The position numbers were made by a program, and so were the translations under genes. Below the pieces are notes generated by a model. The model worked only from the letters and a program-made list of their open reading frames with translations. It made no database searches and was not told the origin of the DNA. From JAQVUB01 sp033809415 (GTDB lineage Bacteria > Verrucomicrobiota > Lentisphaeria > Oligosphaerales > Oligosphaeraceae): a DNA stretch of 10,591 nucleotides. This document shows positions 1 through 5,836 of this stretch, in pieces (position 1 is the first letter of the stretch; each line of letters opens with the position of its first letter). Where the stretch lies: positions 1 through 10,591 of the forward strand of contig JAPXLT010000159.1 in assembly GCA_033809415.1 (NCBI GenBank), in the 5' to 3' direction.

Positions 1-86
1 AGTTTTCCGTGCTTTCCGTGGACAAAAAATGGGTTGTGGGCGTTAGCCCACGCCAAGTTTTTTCGTGCCTTTCGTGGTAAAAAAAT
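1..86 (-). repeat. Intergenic module, partial copy cut by the window edge
   Basis: On the minus strand, beginning four bases after the nifS stop codon, come ACCACGAAAGGCACGAA, then CTTGGCGTGGGC, a hairpin, a T-rich run, and GTCCACGGAAAGCACGG. The same order occurs in the module at 10144-10369. The promoter-like core would lie left of the window. The unit points away from nifS, toward whatever gene precedes position 1. Confidence 0.7.
24..51 (-). terminator. Possible terminator hairpin after nifS
   Basis: GTGGGC (36-41) and GCCCAC (46-51) form a perfect 6-bp stem with a 4-base loop. On the minus strand six T follow after six bases (29-24); on the plus strand six T follow at 57-62 after a similar gap. 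It could work weakly in both directions. The offset between stem and T run makes it weaker than a standard terminator. Confidence 0.4.
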
Positions 87-89
87 GTT

Positions 90-1262
90 TTACTTTTCCC
101 CACGTCCAAAGGGTGAAAGTTCCCGCAGGTCCCGGATGATTTTTGGCAACGCCTGTAGAATGATATCGACATCCTCGACTGTATTGAAGCGGGAGAAACT
201 GAAGCGGACCGAGCCATGCAGCGCCTGGTAATCCAGGCCCATGGCGCGCAGGACGTGCGATGGTTCGAGCGATCCAGTCGTGCATGCCGACCCCGAGGAA
301 GCACAGACCTTTGCGGCAATAAAGAGGCGCAGCAGAATCGCCTCGCCCTCGACATATTTGAAACAGATATTCGTAGTATTGGGAATGCGGTTTTTGGGAT
401 CCCCGTTGACTTTCGGATCAGGGCAGCTATCGAGCAAGCCGGCTTCCAGGCGATCCCGCAACCCTTTAACCAGCTGATTTTCAGAGGACATATAGCGCAA
501 GGCCAGTTCTGCGGCCTTTCCCAAACCGGCAATTCCGGCCACATTCTCCGTACCCGCACGCGAATTATGCTCTTGGTGCCCGCCAATCAGCCAAGGGGCA
601 AAGGGAACAAAGCGTTTTTTATAAAGGGCACCAATCCCCTTAGGCGCATGCAGTTTATGCCCGCTCAAGGACAGAAAATCAATCTGTGAAGCAGCCAGAT
701 TAATCGGAATTTTTCCGACAGCCTGCACAGCATCGGTGTGAAACAGGGCACCTTTGGCATGAGCCAACTCGGCAAGTTCATATACGGGATAGATATTGCC
801 GATCTCATTGTTGGCAAACATCACAGACACGATAGCGGTTTCCTCATCAATCAAACTGCGAGCCTCTTCGAGGTCGATTCGCCCATAGTTGTCCACACTC
901 AAATAGTCCACATGATAGCCGCGCTTCTGCAAACTCCGGCAAAGGTTCAAAACCGCCGGATGCTCGACAACCGTCGTCAGAATTTTCCGGCGTCCGAGCT
1001 GTGTCTGCAAGGCGCTCATAATCGCCGTGTTATCCGATTCGCTTCCGCAACTGGTAAAGATGATTTCTTCGGGGCTGGCACCCAGCAGCTCAGCGACCGA
1101 TTGCCGGGCCTGGCGGATGGCGGCCGCGGCCGGTCCGCTGAAAGGATAGACACTGGATGGGTTGCCATAAAATTCCGTCAGAAACGGCTGCATCGCCTCG
1201 AGCACTTCCGGATCGAGGCAAGTTGTGGCATTATTGTCAACGTAGACGATTCCCTTGCTCAT
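90..1262 (-). CDS. nifS: NifS-type cysteine desulfurase
   Basis: A PLP-dependent enzyme that removes sulfur from L-cysteine (giving alanine) and passes it as a persulfide to an Fe-S scaffold, here presumably the NifU encoded upstream; cytoplasmic. The 390-residue product has normal family length. Visible landmarks are the N-terminal VYVDNNATT, His101 (VVEHPA), Asp177 (HTDAVQ), PLP lysine Lys203 in SGHKLHAPKG, and Cys327 in the loop SSGSACTTGSLEPSH, the class I (NifS/IscS) active-site loop. I chose the ATG at 1262 because homology starts at MSKG and AAGGCAGG lies about 10 bases upstream; an in-frame TTG at 1295 adds 11 unconserved residues. It is encoded on the same strand as nifU but 821 bp away, with repeats between, so it may have its own promoter. 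A general Fe-S assembly role is more likely than nitrogen fixation, since no nitrogenase gene is seen. Confidence 0.95.
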   Translation of the reverse strand: MSKGIVYVDNNATTCLDPEVLEAMQPFLTEFYGNPSSVYPFSGPAAAAIRQARQSVAELLGASPEEIIFTSCGSESDNTAIMSALQTQLGRRKILTTVVEHPAVLNLCRSLQKRGYHVDYLSVDNYGRIDLEEARSLIDEETAIVSVMFANNEIGNIYPVYELAELAHAKGALFHTDAVQAVGKIPINLAASQIDFLSLSGHKLHAPKGIGALYKKRFVPFAPWLIGGHQEHNSRAGTENVAGIAGLGKAAELALRYMSSENQLVKGLRDRLEAGLLDSCPDPKVNGDPKNRIPNTTNICFKYVEGEAILLRLFIAAKVCASSGSACTTGSLEPSHVLRAMGLDYQALHGSVRFSFSRFNTVEDVDIILQALPKIIRDLRELSPFGRGEK

Positions 1263-1315
1263 ATTCGACACCTGCCTTATTTTGCCCCCGTCCAAAAAGG
1301 GCGCCGTGCGCTTTT

Positions 1316-1374
1316 CATCCGCAGATGAATGCAGATTTCCAGGATTAGGAATTGTAGGAATTTGTAGGATTTTC
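1316..1374. repeat. Degenerate periodic repeats upstream of nifS
   Basis: The stretch contains CATCCGCAGATGAATGCAGA, a tandem-like CAGATGAATGCAGAT motif, followed by AGGATTAGGAATTGTAGGAA and a further GTAGGATTT. Both are degenerate short-period repeats of types I know from intergenic DNA of many environmental bacteria. The rest of the gap between here and the array at 1512 shows no gene or clear signal. Confidence 0.5.
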
Positions 1375-1511
1375 TATGTTTCTGCATGACTTCTTATGAT
1401 TTTTCTTGAAATTCCGTTTTTCCGGCACTATGTTTTCGCCGTGGTTCAGACAGCCTCCAAGCCCCACCCAACCAGGGGGCGAACCACCCTTACCGCGCGC
1501 GCGAAGCGCCC

Positions 1512-1628
1512 GTCGGACGAGTCAGACGGGTCAGACAGGTCGGACGGGCCGGACGGGCCGGACGGGTCGGACGGGTCGGACGGGTCGGACGGGTCGGACA
1601 GGTCGGACGGGTCGGACAGGTCGGACAC
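1512..1628. repeat. Tandem array of 13 nine-base GTCGGACGG units
   Basis: Thirteen consecutive 9-bp units can be read without a break. Most are GTCGGACGG or GTCGGACAG; variants are GTCAGACGG, GTCAGACAG and GCCGGACGG. The period is a multiple of three, so all frames stay open and give Ser-Asp-Gly or Gly-Arg-Thr repeats, which explains spurious ORFs on both strands. It lies downstream of the core module copy at 1656-1739 in that copy's (minus-strand) orientation; the same 9-mer appears once or a few times after the copies at 8781 and 10202. Confidence 0.9.
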
Positions 1629-1655
1629 ACCCTTCCGCTCCCCGCATCCCCTGCA

Positions 1656-1739
1656 CTATCACAACCGGGACGGTCGCGCCACTTTTTTAACCGCGTGCCA
1701 TCCCATCCGTCTGAGCAACAACCCTATAAAAAATTTTCG
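1656..1739 (-). repeat. Core of dispersed module, diverged copy on the minus strand
   Basis: Read on the minus strand it aligns with the cores at 8791-8859 and 10212-10280: TATAGGGTTG, GACGGATGGGATGGCACGCG, GTTAAAAAAGTGGCGC, and the hairpin CGACCGTCCCGGTTG (plus 1676-1662). The A-to-G change in the hairpin keeps a G-U pair. The -35-like hexamer is degenerate (CAGACG, plus 1713-1708) and the -10-like is TTAAAA (1690-1685), still 17 bp apart. It points toward nifS. Confidence 0.8.
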
Positions 1740-1910
1740 TGCTACTATTGCCCAACTTCTTCTTTTTTGTAAAAGATTTTCAAAAAACAGATGCGCAAGT
1801 TGCTGGCCTTGAAAGCCTTTCTCATTTTTGAGAATCTTTTTGAACTTTTTGATTTTTCGGTGATGGAAGAGGGAAGCCGACTTCATGCCAGCGAGCCGCC
1901 GGCGCTCCAT
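1659..1910 (-). pseudogene. Doubtful 83-codon ORF running into the repeat module
   Basis: The ORF has a good Shine-Dalgarno (GGAGG, 4 bases before the ATG at 1910) and a very basic N-terminus with MKSASLFHHRKIKKFKKIL (9-27). Its C-terminal third reads through the dispersed module and stops in the hairpin. No family is recognised with certainty. The basic leader is reminiscent of N-terminal extensions on some Lentisphaerota pseudopilins, so it may be the remnant of such a gene; this is weak. It may equally be non-coding. Confidence 0.2.
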
Positions 1911-1969
1911 ATCGCCTCCGACTGAAAAAGTAAAACCGACCTTGGCACATGGCGATCCGTCCGATCTGT

Positions 1970-2066
1970 CGTCCGTGTAAAGTCCGTGTCCCGTCCGTGT
2001 AAAGTCCGTGTGGGTTGCGGGCGATCAGTCCACGCCAAGTCTGTTCGTGTGGTTCGTGGTTAAAAA
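1970..2066 (-). repeat. Upstream part of an intergenic module after nifU, with a 20-bp duplication
   Basis: On the minus strand, about 20 bp past the nifU stop, come TTTTAACCACGAACCACACG (2064-2045), CTTGGCGTGGACTGA and GCCCGCAACCC, as in the module starting at 8702. At its far end a 20-bp unit CGTCCGTGTAAAGTCCGTGT is duplicated (1970-1989 and 1992-2011). The core promoter-like portion does not follow directly; the diverged core at 1656-1739 lies about 230 bp further, with the doubtful ORF in between. Confidence 0.7.
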
Positions 2067-2083
2067 TCCTTTTTGGACACGGT

Positions 2084-2959
2084 CTATTTTACCTGTTCGA
2101 CCAGCAGGGCGGGAGAGACCATCTCATGCAACTTGGCCTCGACCCATAATTTCAGCGTCTGTTCGGCGGCATGGCAGGCGGCGCAACGCCCTTGCAGGCG
2201 CACCAGCACCTTGTTGCCGTCAATATCCACCAGTTCGGCATCCCCGCCATCGGCTTGCAAGCCCGGTCGGATAACCTGATTGAACACCTCTTCAATCAGG
2301 CGCATCTTCTGCAAGTTGGTCATATTACCCGGTGACACTTGGTTTTCTTGAACAGTAGACTTTTTCTTTTTTCCCAGAACATCGTCAAGAATCTGCTCGA
2401 TGTCCTCGAGGCAACCGCCGCAGCCGCCGCCGGCTTTGCAGTAGTGAGTGACCTGTTCGACCGTGGTCAGGTGATTGGCCAGAACCACCTCCCGAATTTT
2501 CCGCTCAGTGACATTGAAACAATGGCAGACAATGCGATCTTCACCTTCCGCAGCAGCCGAATCGCCCGGAAGTGCAAGCTCGGGATGGTTTTTACGCAAA
2601 CTTTCAAGGGCGGACTGGAAGGCCTCCATACCCATCACCGAACAATGCATCTTTTCTTCAGGAAGCTCGCCAAGAAAATCAGCGATATCCTGATTAGTCA
2701 GCCGGGCTGCTTCCTCGAGCGTCTTCCCCTTCAGCATTTCGGTCAAAGCCGAAGCGGATGCAATTGCCGAAGCGCAGCCAAAAGTCTGGAAACGGACTTC
2801 CGCGATCGTTTTCTGATCCGGCGCCAATTTGATATACAGTTTCATGGCATCGCCACAGACGATGTTGCCGACTTCGCCAACCCCGTCCGCATCTGGAATC
2901 TCCCCGACATTACGGGGATTCAAAAAATGATCCATGACTTTTTCAGTATAGTTCCACAT
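2084..2959 (-). CDS. nifU: NifU, three-domain Fe-S cluster scaffold
   Basis: The scaffold on which Fe-S clusters are assembled with sulfur from NifS and then transferred to apoproteins. The 291-residue protein has the full NifU layout. Residues 1-125 are an IscU-like domain with cluster-ligand Cys35 (VCGDAM), Cys62 (FGCASA) and Cys106. Residues 143-190 are a BFD-like [2Fe-2S] domain with Cys145, Cys147, Cys180 and Cys183; the C-X-C-X32-C-X2-C spacing fits the family. Residues 215-291 are the C-terminal Nfu-like domain with Cys259-X2-Cys262. A charged linker (about 196-213) precedes the last domain. The ATG at 2959 starts MWNYTEKVMDHF, the usual N-terminus; the upstream in-frame GTG at 3007 lies inside a terminator stem and is rejected. 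No strong ribosome binding site is seen. A terminator ends only 30 bp upstream, so expression may depend on read-through from the small basic protein gene. Confidence 0.95.
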   Translation of the reverse strand: MWNYTEKVMDHFLNPRNVGEIPDADGVGEVGNIVCGDAMKLYIKLAPDQKTIAEVRFQTFGCASAIASASALTEMLKGKTLEEAARLTNQDIADFLGELPEEKMHCSVMGMEAFQSALESLRKNHPELALPGDSAAAEGEDRIVCHCFNVTERKIREVVLANHLTTVEQVTHYCKAGGGCGGCLEDIEQILDDVLGKKKKSTVQENQVSPGNMTNLQKMRLIEEVFNQVIRPGLQADGGDAELVDIDGNKVLVRLQGRCAACHAAEQTLKLWVEAKLHEMVSPALLVEQVK

Positions 2960-2988
2960 AGGCTGCTTCTTTCTTTGACGGACAATCG

Positions 2989-3025
2989 AAAAAAAAAGTC
3001 GCACCACGTTATTACCTGATGCGAC
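2989..3025 (-). terminator. Rho-independent terminator after the small basic protein gene
   Basis: Reading the minus strand, GTCGCATCA (3025-3017) can pair with TGGTGCGAC (3006-2998), a 9-bp stem with one G-U wobble and a 10-base loop, followed directly by nine T residues (2997-2989). It sits 54 bp past the stop of the small basic protein gene and ends 30 bp before the nifU start codon, leaving little room for a separate nifU promoter. It may therefore act as a partial terminator controlling read-through into nifU (inference). Confidence 0.85.
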
Positions 3026-3037
3026 CCATGAAGCTGA

Positions 3038-3072
3038 AAGACAGCTCTGTCTTGTTCTGGTGACAACACCAG
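3038..3072 (-). other. Two extra hairpins between small basic protein gene and terminator
   Basis: CTGGTG (3057-3062) pairs with CACCAG (3067-3072) around a 4-base loop. AAGACA (3038-3043) pairs with TGTCTT (3048-3053), also around 4 bases. Both lie in the transcript between the small basic protein stop codon and the terminator. They could protect the mRNA 3' end from exonucleases or form part of an attenuator before nifU; no known riboswitch class is recognised. Confidence 0.5.
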
Positions 3073-3078
3073 CTGCTG

Positions 3079-3234
3079 TTATTCTTGCGGTTTGGTTTTG
3101 GGCAAACCCCAGGCGCGGTCGCCATCTTTATAACGACCTTCTTTTTTCAGCTGGTCAATACGCTCAAAACGCTTCAAAACATTGCGCTTCTCACTGACGG
3201 CACCCTTGGTTTTCAAACTGGGATGTACTGACAT
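3079..3234 (-). CDS. PVC-superphylum small basic protein
   Basis: A 51-residue, lysine/arginine-rich protein beginning MSVHPSLKTKG, with central RNVLKRFERIDQLKKEGR and ending GLPKTKPQE. This matches my memory of the small basic protein conserved in Planctomycetes, Verrucomicrobia, Chlamydiae and Lentisphaerae, described as a PVC signature protein and suspected to bind nucleic acid or act with ribosomes; its function is not firmly known. The ATG is preceded by AAGGAG at 3243-3248 (8-base spacer), a textbook ribosome binding site. The gene is followed by three hairpins, the last a rho-independent terminator, and then by nifU on the same strand. No frameshift or internal stop is seen. The family call rests on remembered motif similarity; coding itself is well supported by the RBS, length and terminator. 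Confidence 0.82.
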   Translation of the reverse strand: MSVHPSLKTKGAVSEKRNVLKRFERIDQLKKEGRYKDGDRAWGLPKTKPQE

Positions 3235-3272
3235 GTTCAGGTCTCCTTCACGATATAAAAGACTGGTATTAC

Positions 3273-3414
3273 TTGGCCTGGGCTAGCGCCCACAGCCCAT
3301 TTTTTAACCACGAACCACACGAAAAAACACGAAAGTTTTCTATAGGATTGCTGCTTTGACGGATGGACTTGCAAGCGGTTTAAAAAGTAGCGCAACCGTC
3401 CCGGTTGTGAATGA
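3273..3414 (+). repeat. Dispersed module copy on the plus strand, upstream of the regulator
   Basis: It contains CTTGGCCTGGGC, the stem TGGGC/GCCCA (3279-3283/3288-3292), TTTTTTAACCACGAACCACA, CACGAAAG, TATAGGATTGCTGC, TTGACG (3356-3361), 17 bases, TTTAAA (3379-3384), and the exact hairpin CAACCGTCCCGGTTG (3393-3407). It differs from the 8781 core at several positions in the spacer. No GTCGGAC units follow; instead an 18-bp array lies 400 bp further on. The rest of the gap to 3658 is A/T-rich with a 10-bp duplication (TCCTTAAAAT at 3571-3580 and 3581-3590) and a lone TATAAT at 3566-3571 without a good -35. Confidence 0.85.
3356..3384 (+). promoter_or_regulatory. Promoter-like TTGACG-N17-TTTAAA in module copy
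   Basis: TTGACG (five of six matches to the sigma-70 -35 consensus), a 17-bp spacer and TTTAAA (four of six). The hexamers and spacing match those at 8803 and 10224 although the spacer sequence differs. It faces the regulator, whose start is about 575 bp downstream. Function is inferred only. Confidence 0.3.
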
Positions 3415-3658
3415 TGTTTGCCCTCCCACGCCCGAACGCTCCCATCTGCAAGTAGTACGGATTTTTGTCGAAAGAATACTATACTACCTCCGCAGATTTA
3501 TGCAACTGCAAAGAAAAAAGTTTTTTTCTCAATTCCGTATCGCCATTTCTAATACGGTTTTATCATATAATCCTTAAAATTCCTTAAAATTCGCGTATTT
3601 TTTCTTTGAAATATCCTCTACACACAATAAATTTAAGACAGAGGCAGGTGTGCAACAT

Positions 3659-3950
3659 GGCGTTTTCATTCTCTCAATCACATCGGAAAATGTCTCGTTT
3701 TTTGTGAAAGATTATTTAATGAACAGGGACACGATGGACGCAATGAACATTATGGACACGTACAGCAGGTGACGTCTTTGAACCTGTCCATTCGTCCATC
3801 AAACGGAAAGTCCATGATGTCCATTCCGTCCATGATGTCCATTCTTGTCCATGATGTCCATTCCGTCCATGATGTCCATTCCGTCCATGATGTCCATTCC
3901 GTCCATGATGTCCATTCTTGTCCATGTCCATGAAAATGAATGAAAACGCC
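3659..3950. repeat. 13-bp inverted repeat enclosing the array region before the regulator
   Basis: GGCGTTTTCATTC at 3659-3671 and its exact reverse complement at 3938-3950. Beside each lies GTGTGCAA (3649-3656 and 3955-3962), in direct orientation. The enclosed 266 bp contain the 18-bp array. It could mark an inserted segment or paired operator sites for the regulator. Confidence 0.7.
3810..3932. repeat. Tandem array of six 18/19-bp units ending 30 bp before the regulator
   Basis: The units start GTCCATGATGTCCATTCC; four are 18 bp, and two (3828-3846, 3901-3919) end in TT and are 19 bp. A partial unit follows at 3920-3932. Each unit is two 9-bp half-units beginning GTCCAT. The array gives long spurious minus-strand ORFs (Gly-His-His or Trp-Thr-Ser repeats). 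Upstream, GATGGACG (3733-3740) and CGTCCATC (3793-3800) are inverted copies of the half-unit. Confidence 0.9.
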
Positions 3951-3961
3951 CGAAGTGTGCA

Positions 3962-5038
3962 ATGGATTATAAGTACAACAGCAAAAGTCTACGAATAGCT
4001 GAGTTGTATAAGGAATTTCTGCTCAAGCGCAGGATAAAGGCCGGCACGAAAGCCAGATCTGTCCGCCAACTGATGAGCATGTACCATATCTCTTCCACGA
4101 CTGCTGACAAAGTGCTTCGCCATCTGACCGAGCAGGATATTCTGTATCGAATTCCGTCCAAGGGAACTTTTGTCAAACACGATCCCCCCGTGGAACTGCT
4201 GGTCGGTTTCACCGACACTGAATTTTGCCCGCCATACGCCAGCGACTTCGATAAAATGCATGTCAACTGGAGTGTTTCCGCATTCAAGAAATTGAATTTG
4301 ACACCCCGGTACATTTCCTACGATGAACTCGTAGATCCGGAACGTGCGGAGACTGCCTTTTCCCAGATCAATGCCCTCCTTCTGCAAGGTAACTACATCG
4401 ACGAACGCACCCTTCCCCAGCTGAAGAAATTCCAAGGGCCAATTGTGATCGTCAACATCTATTTCCCAGCAGAGACGTTCTTAGTCAGCCAGGTTTTTCC
4501 GGATTTCGAGGCGGCTTTGCGAGATTTGGAACCCGATATCAGAAAATTCAAGCGCCTTCTGATCTTTTCAGCGGGACATAACAATGCTGTTCAGCAGGAA
4601 AAGTTGATCCGCAAGATTTTTTCCGGTAAGAAAATCGAGACTGTGCTCATTCGTGTTGAGCAACCGAATTGTTTCCTCAAGTCATTCCGCTATTTTCTAG
4701 AGCACCAAACGGGATATGAAGATGCCCTGCTGATCATGCTATCGGGCTGGTTTTCGACAGGATTGAAAGAGGCTTTCGGAACAAAACCCCTACCCCGTGT
4801 CTTGGAGATTGACAATTTCGAGGGGGGCCTGCCGGATGCTGAACAGAATGCAGTTTTTACAGCGATCGAGCCGCGTTTCCAGGAATGTTACATCGAGGGA
4901 CTCAAGCTGCTGAAAAGTCAGCTGGAAAACCAGTCCTCAGACCGTCGAATCGTCATGGTCAAACCAGAGATTATCATACGAAAGAGCTTTACACCGGAAA
5001 TCTATCTGAAAACCATCAAAAACAAGGAGTCAACATGA
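3962..5038 (+). CDS. GntR-family transcriptional regulator with sugar-sensor-like C-terminal domain
   Basis: A 358-residue DNA-binding regulator. Residues 8-73 form a GntR winged helix: helix-turn-helix around 30-57 (recognition-helix region SSTTADKVLRHL) and wing ILYRIPSKGTFV at 60-71. Residues about 77-345 look like a diverged LacI/periplasmic-binding-type effector domain, with alternating hydrophobic strands (LLVGFTD, GPIVIVNIY, RLLIFSAG, DALLIMLSG) and a C-terminal EIIIRKS like the end of LacI-type sensors. The architecture resembles AraR-type GntR-LacI fusions that sense sugars; the ligand cannot be inferred. It begins the operon and overlaps the pseudopilin gene by four bases (ATGA), so the two are probably translationally coupled and the regulator likely controls this operon. 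No clear Shine-Dalgarno precedes the start; a tandem array ends about 30 bp upstream. Confidence 0.85.
   Translation: MDYKYNSKSLRIAELYKEFLLKRRIKAGTKARSVRQLMSMYHISSTTADKVLRHLTEQDILYRIPSKGTFVKHDPPVELLVGFTDTEFCPPYASDFDKMHVNWSVSAFKKLNLTPRYISYDELVDPERAETAFSQINALLLQGNYIDERTLPQLKKFQGPIVIVNIYFPAETFLVSQVFPDFEAALRDLEPDIRKFKRLLIFSAGHNNAVQQEKLIRKIFSGKKIETVLIRVEQPNCFLKSFRYFLEHQTGYEDALLIMLSGWFSTGLKEAFGTKPLPRVLEIDNFEGGLPDAEQNAVFTAIEPRFQECYIEGLKLLKSQLENQSSDRRIVMVKPEIIIRKSFTPEIYLKTIKNKEST
5024..5029 (+). promoter_or_regulatory. Ribosome binding site of the pseudopilin gene
   Basis: AAGGAG lies 5 bases before the ATG at 5035, inside the 3' end of the regulator gene. It decides the pseudopilin start: the reading frame is open for 50 codons further upstream, but that part reads the regulator's DNA in another frame and has no family resemblance. 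Confidence 0.8.
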
Positions 5039-5811
5039 AATCATTCTTGCATCAGGAAACTCATGTGAAGTCGGTTCGCCTTTTCTTTACCTTAATAGAA
5101 TTGCTGGTCGTCATCGCCATCATCGCCATTTTGGCTTCGATGTTGCTGCCGGCATTGAATACCGCGCGTCTGCGCGCTCAGTCGATTCAATGCACTGCCA
5201 ATTTGCGGCAATTCATGGCAGTCCATCACTATTATGCCGATGATTATGATGGCTTTTTGCTGGGAATATATTACGATGGGATGACTCCCTATCCGGTTTA
5301 TAATGCACTGCAATACATGCAAGTACGAAAAATCACCAAATGTCCCAGCACTCCAGATTACACTAGCACCAACGATTATTGGGGATATTCATCGAAAGCT
5401 GGCTCTGCCAATGCTACGGTTAACAGTGCATTAAAAGGGGCAAGCTTCTATTTCCCCGCAAACCAAACTACAAAGCGTATCTACAACATCAATACCAAAC
5501 TGGTGCGGCAACCCGCAAAATACTTCCAGAATGGCGACAGCCGACGGGCAGCCCCAAACCATAATCAACAATCCGCCAGCAGCTACATTTACGCCACACC
5601 AGGCAATTATGGGCGTAATTATATGGCACATTCAAACAAAGTCAACCTGAATTTTCTGGATGGGCATTGCAGCGCCCTGGGGCCGGCAGAATTTATTGAC
5701 ACGGTTCTGAGCGACTGGAAAAATGACCGCTATAACGGAACCACAGTTCAATGGATGGCTTTCGGCGGCACTCAAATGAGCAGCCCATGGAAATATTACA
5801 CTGGAATATAA
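5035..5811 (+). CDS. Type II secretion-like pseudopilin (prepilin-type N-terminal methylation domain protein)
   Basis: A 258-residue membrane-anchored pseudopilin. Residues 18-42 hold the prepilin signature FTLIE followed by a hydrophobic helix (LLVVIAIIAILASMLLPAL), with Glu22 at the +5 position. Residue -1 is Phe17 rather than the usual Gly. The 17-residue leader is basic. After the helix comes TARLRAQSIQCTANLRQ, then a globular domain ending with HSNKVNLNFLDGH (199-211), the C-terminal motif of the large Lentisphaerota/Planctomycetes pseudopilin family. Such proteins are numerous in this phylum and often lie beside glycosidases and regulators; their role is unproven, perhaps surface binding or secretion of carbohydrate-active enzymes. 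It overlaps the regulator gene (ATGA) and is followed after 25 bp by the glycosidase-like gene, so all three are probably co-transcribed. Confidence 0.9.
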   Translation: MKSFLHQETHVKSVRLFFTLIELLVVIAIIAILASMLLPALNTARLRAQSIQCTANLRQFMAVHHYYADDYDGFLLGIYYDGMTPYPVYNALQYMQVRKITKCPSTPDYTSTNDYWGYSSKAGSANATVNSALKGASFYFPANQTTKRIYNINTKLVRQPAKYFQNGDSRRAAPNHNQQSASSYIYATPGNYGRNYMAHSNKVNLNFLDGHCSALGPAEFIDTVLSDWKNDRYNGTTVQWMAFGGTQMSSPWKYYTGI

Positions 5812-5836
5812 GCAACTCGAAAAGGAAAGAGTCATC

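Noticed and set aside
1263..1295. Longer nifS start at the TTG at 1295
   Set aside because: The extra 11 residues are not part of the family and the ATG at 1262 has a better ribosome binding site.
1396..1812. ORF with Ser-Asp-Gly repeats, plus overlapping Gly-Arg-Thr and Ser-Asp-Pro versions
   Set aside because: All are produced by the 9-bp tandem array, which keeps every frame open; no ribosome binding site or conserved domain is seen.
90..2959. Nitrogen fixation locus
   Set aside because: Only nifU and nifS are present, and these serve general Fe-S assembly in many non-fixing anaerobes; no nifHDK, nifB or nifV is seen.
2960..3007. Longer nifU start at the GTG at 3007
   Set aside because: It lies inside the terminator stem and adds residues encoded by the T tract; MWNYTEKVMDHF is the normal start.
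3566..3571. TATAAT as a promoter -10 for the regulator
   Set aside because: No acceptable -35 hexamer is found 15-19 bp upstream; kept only as a remark.
3657..3707. 16-codon ORF (MAFSFSQSHRKMSRFL) as a leader peptide for the regulator
   Set aside because: Only a moderate AGGCAGG upstream, no codon run typical of attenuation, and far from the regulator; not enough support.
1512..3932. CRISPR arrays
   Set aside because: Units are 9 or 18 bp, directly adjacent and without unique spacers; no cas gene is seen.
3716..3962. Minus-strand ORFs of Gly-His-His-Gly-Arg-Asn or Trp-Thr-Ser repeats
   Set aside because: Produced by the 18-bp array; the 19-bp units shift the reading frame, which a real repeat protein would not tolerate.
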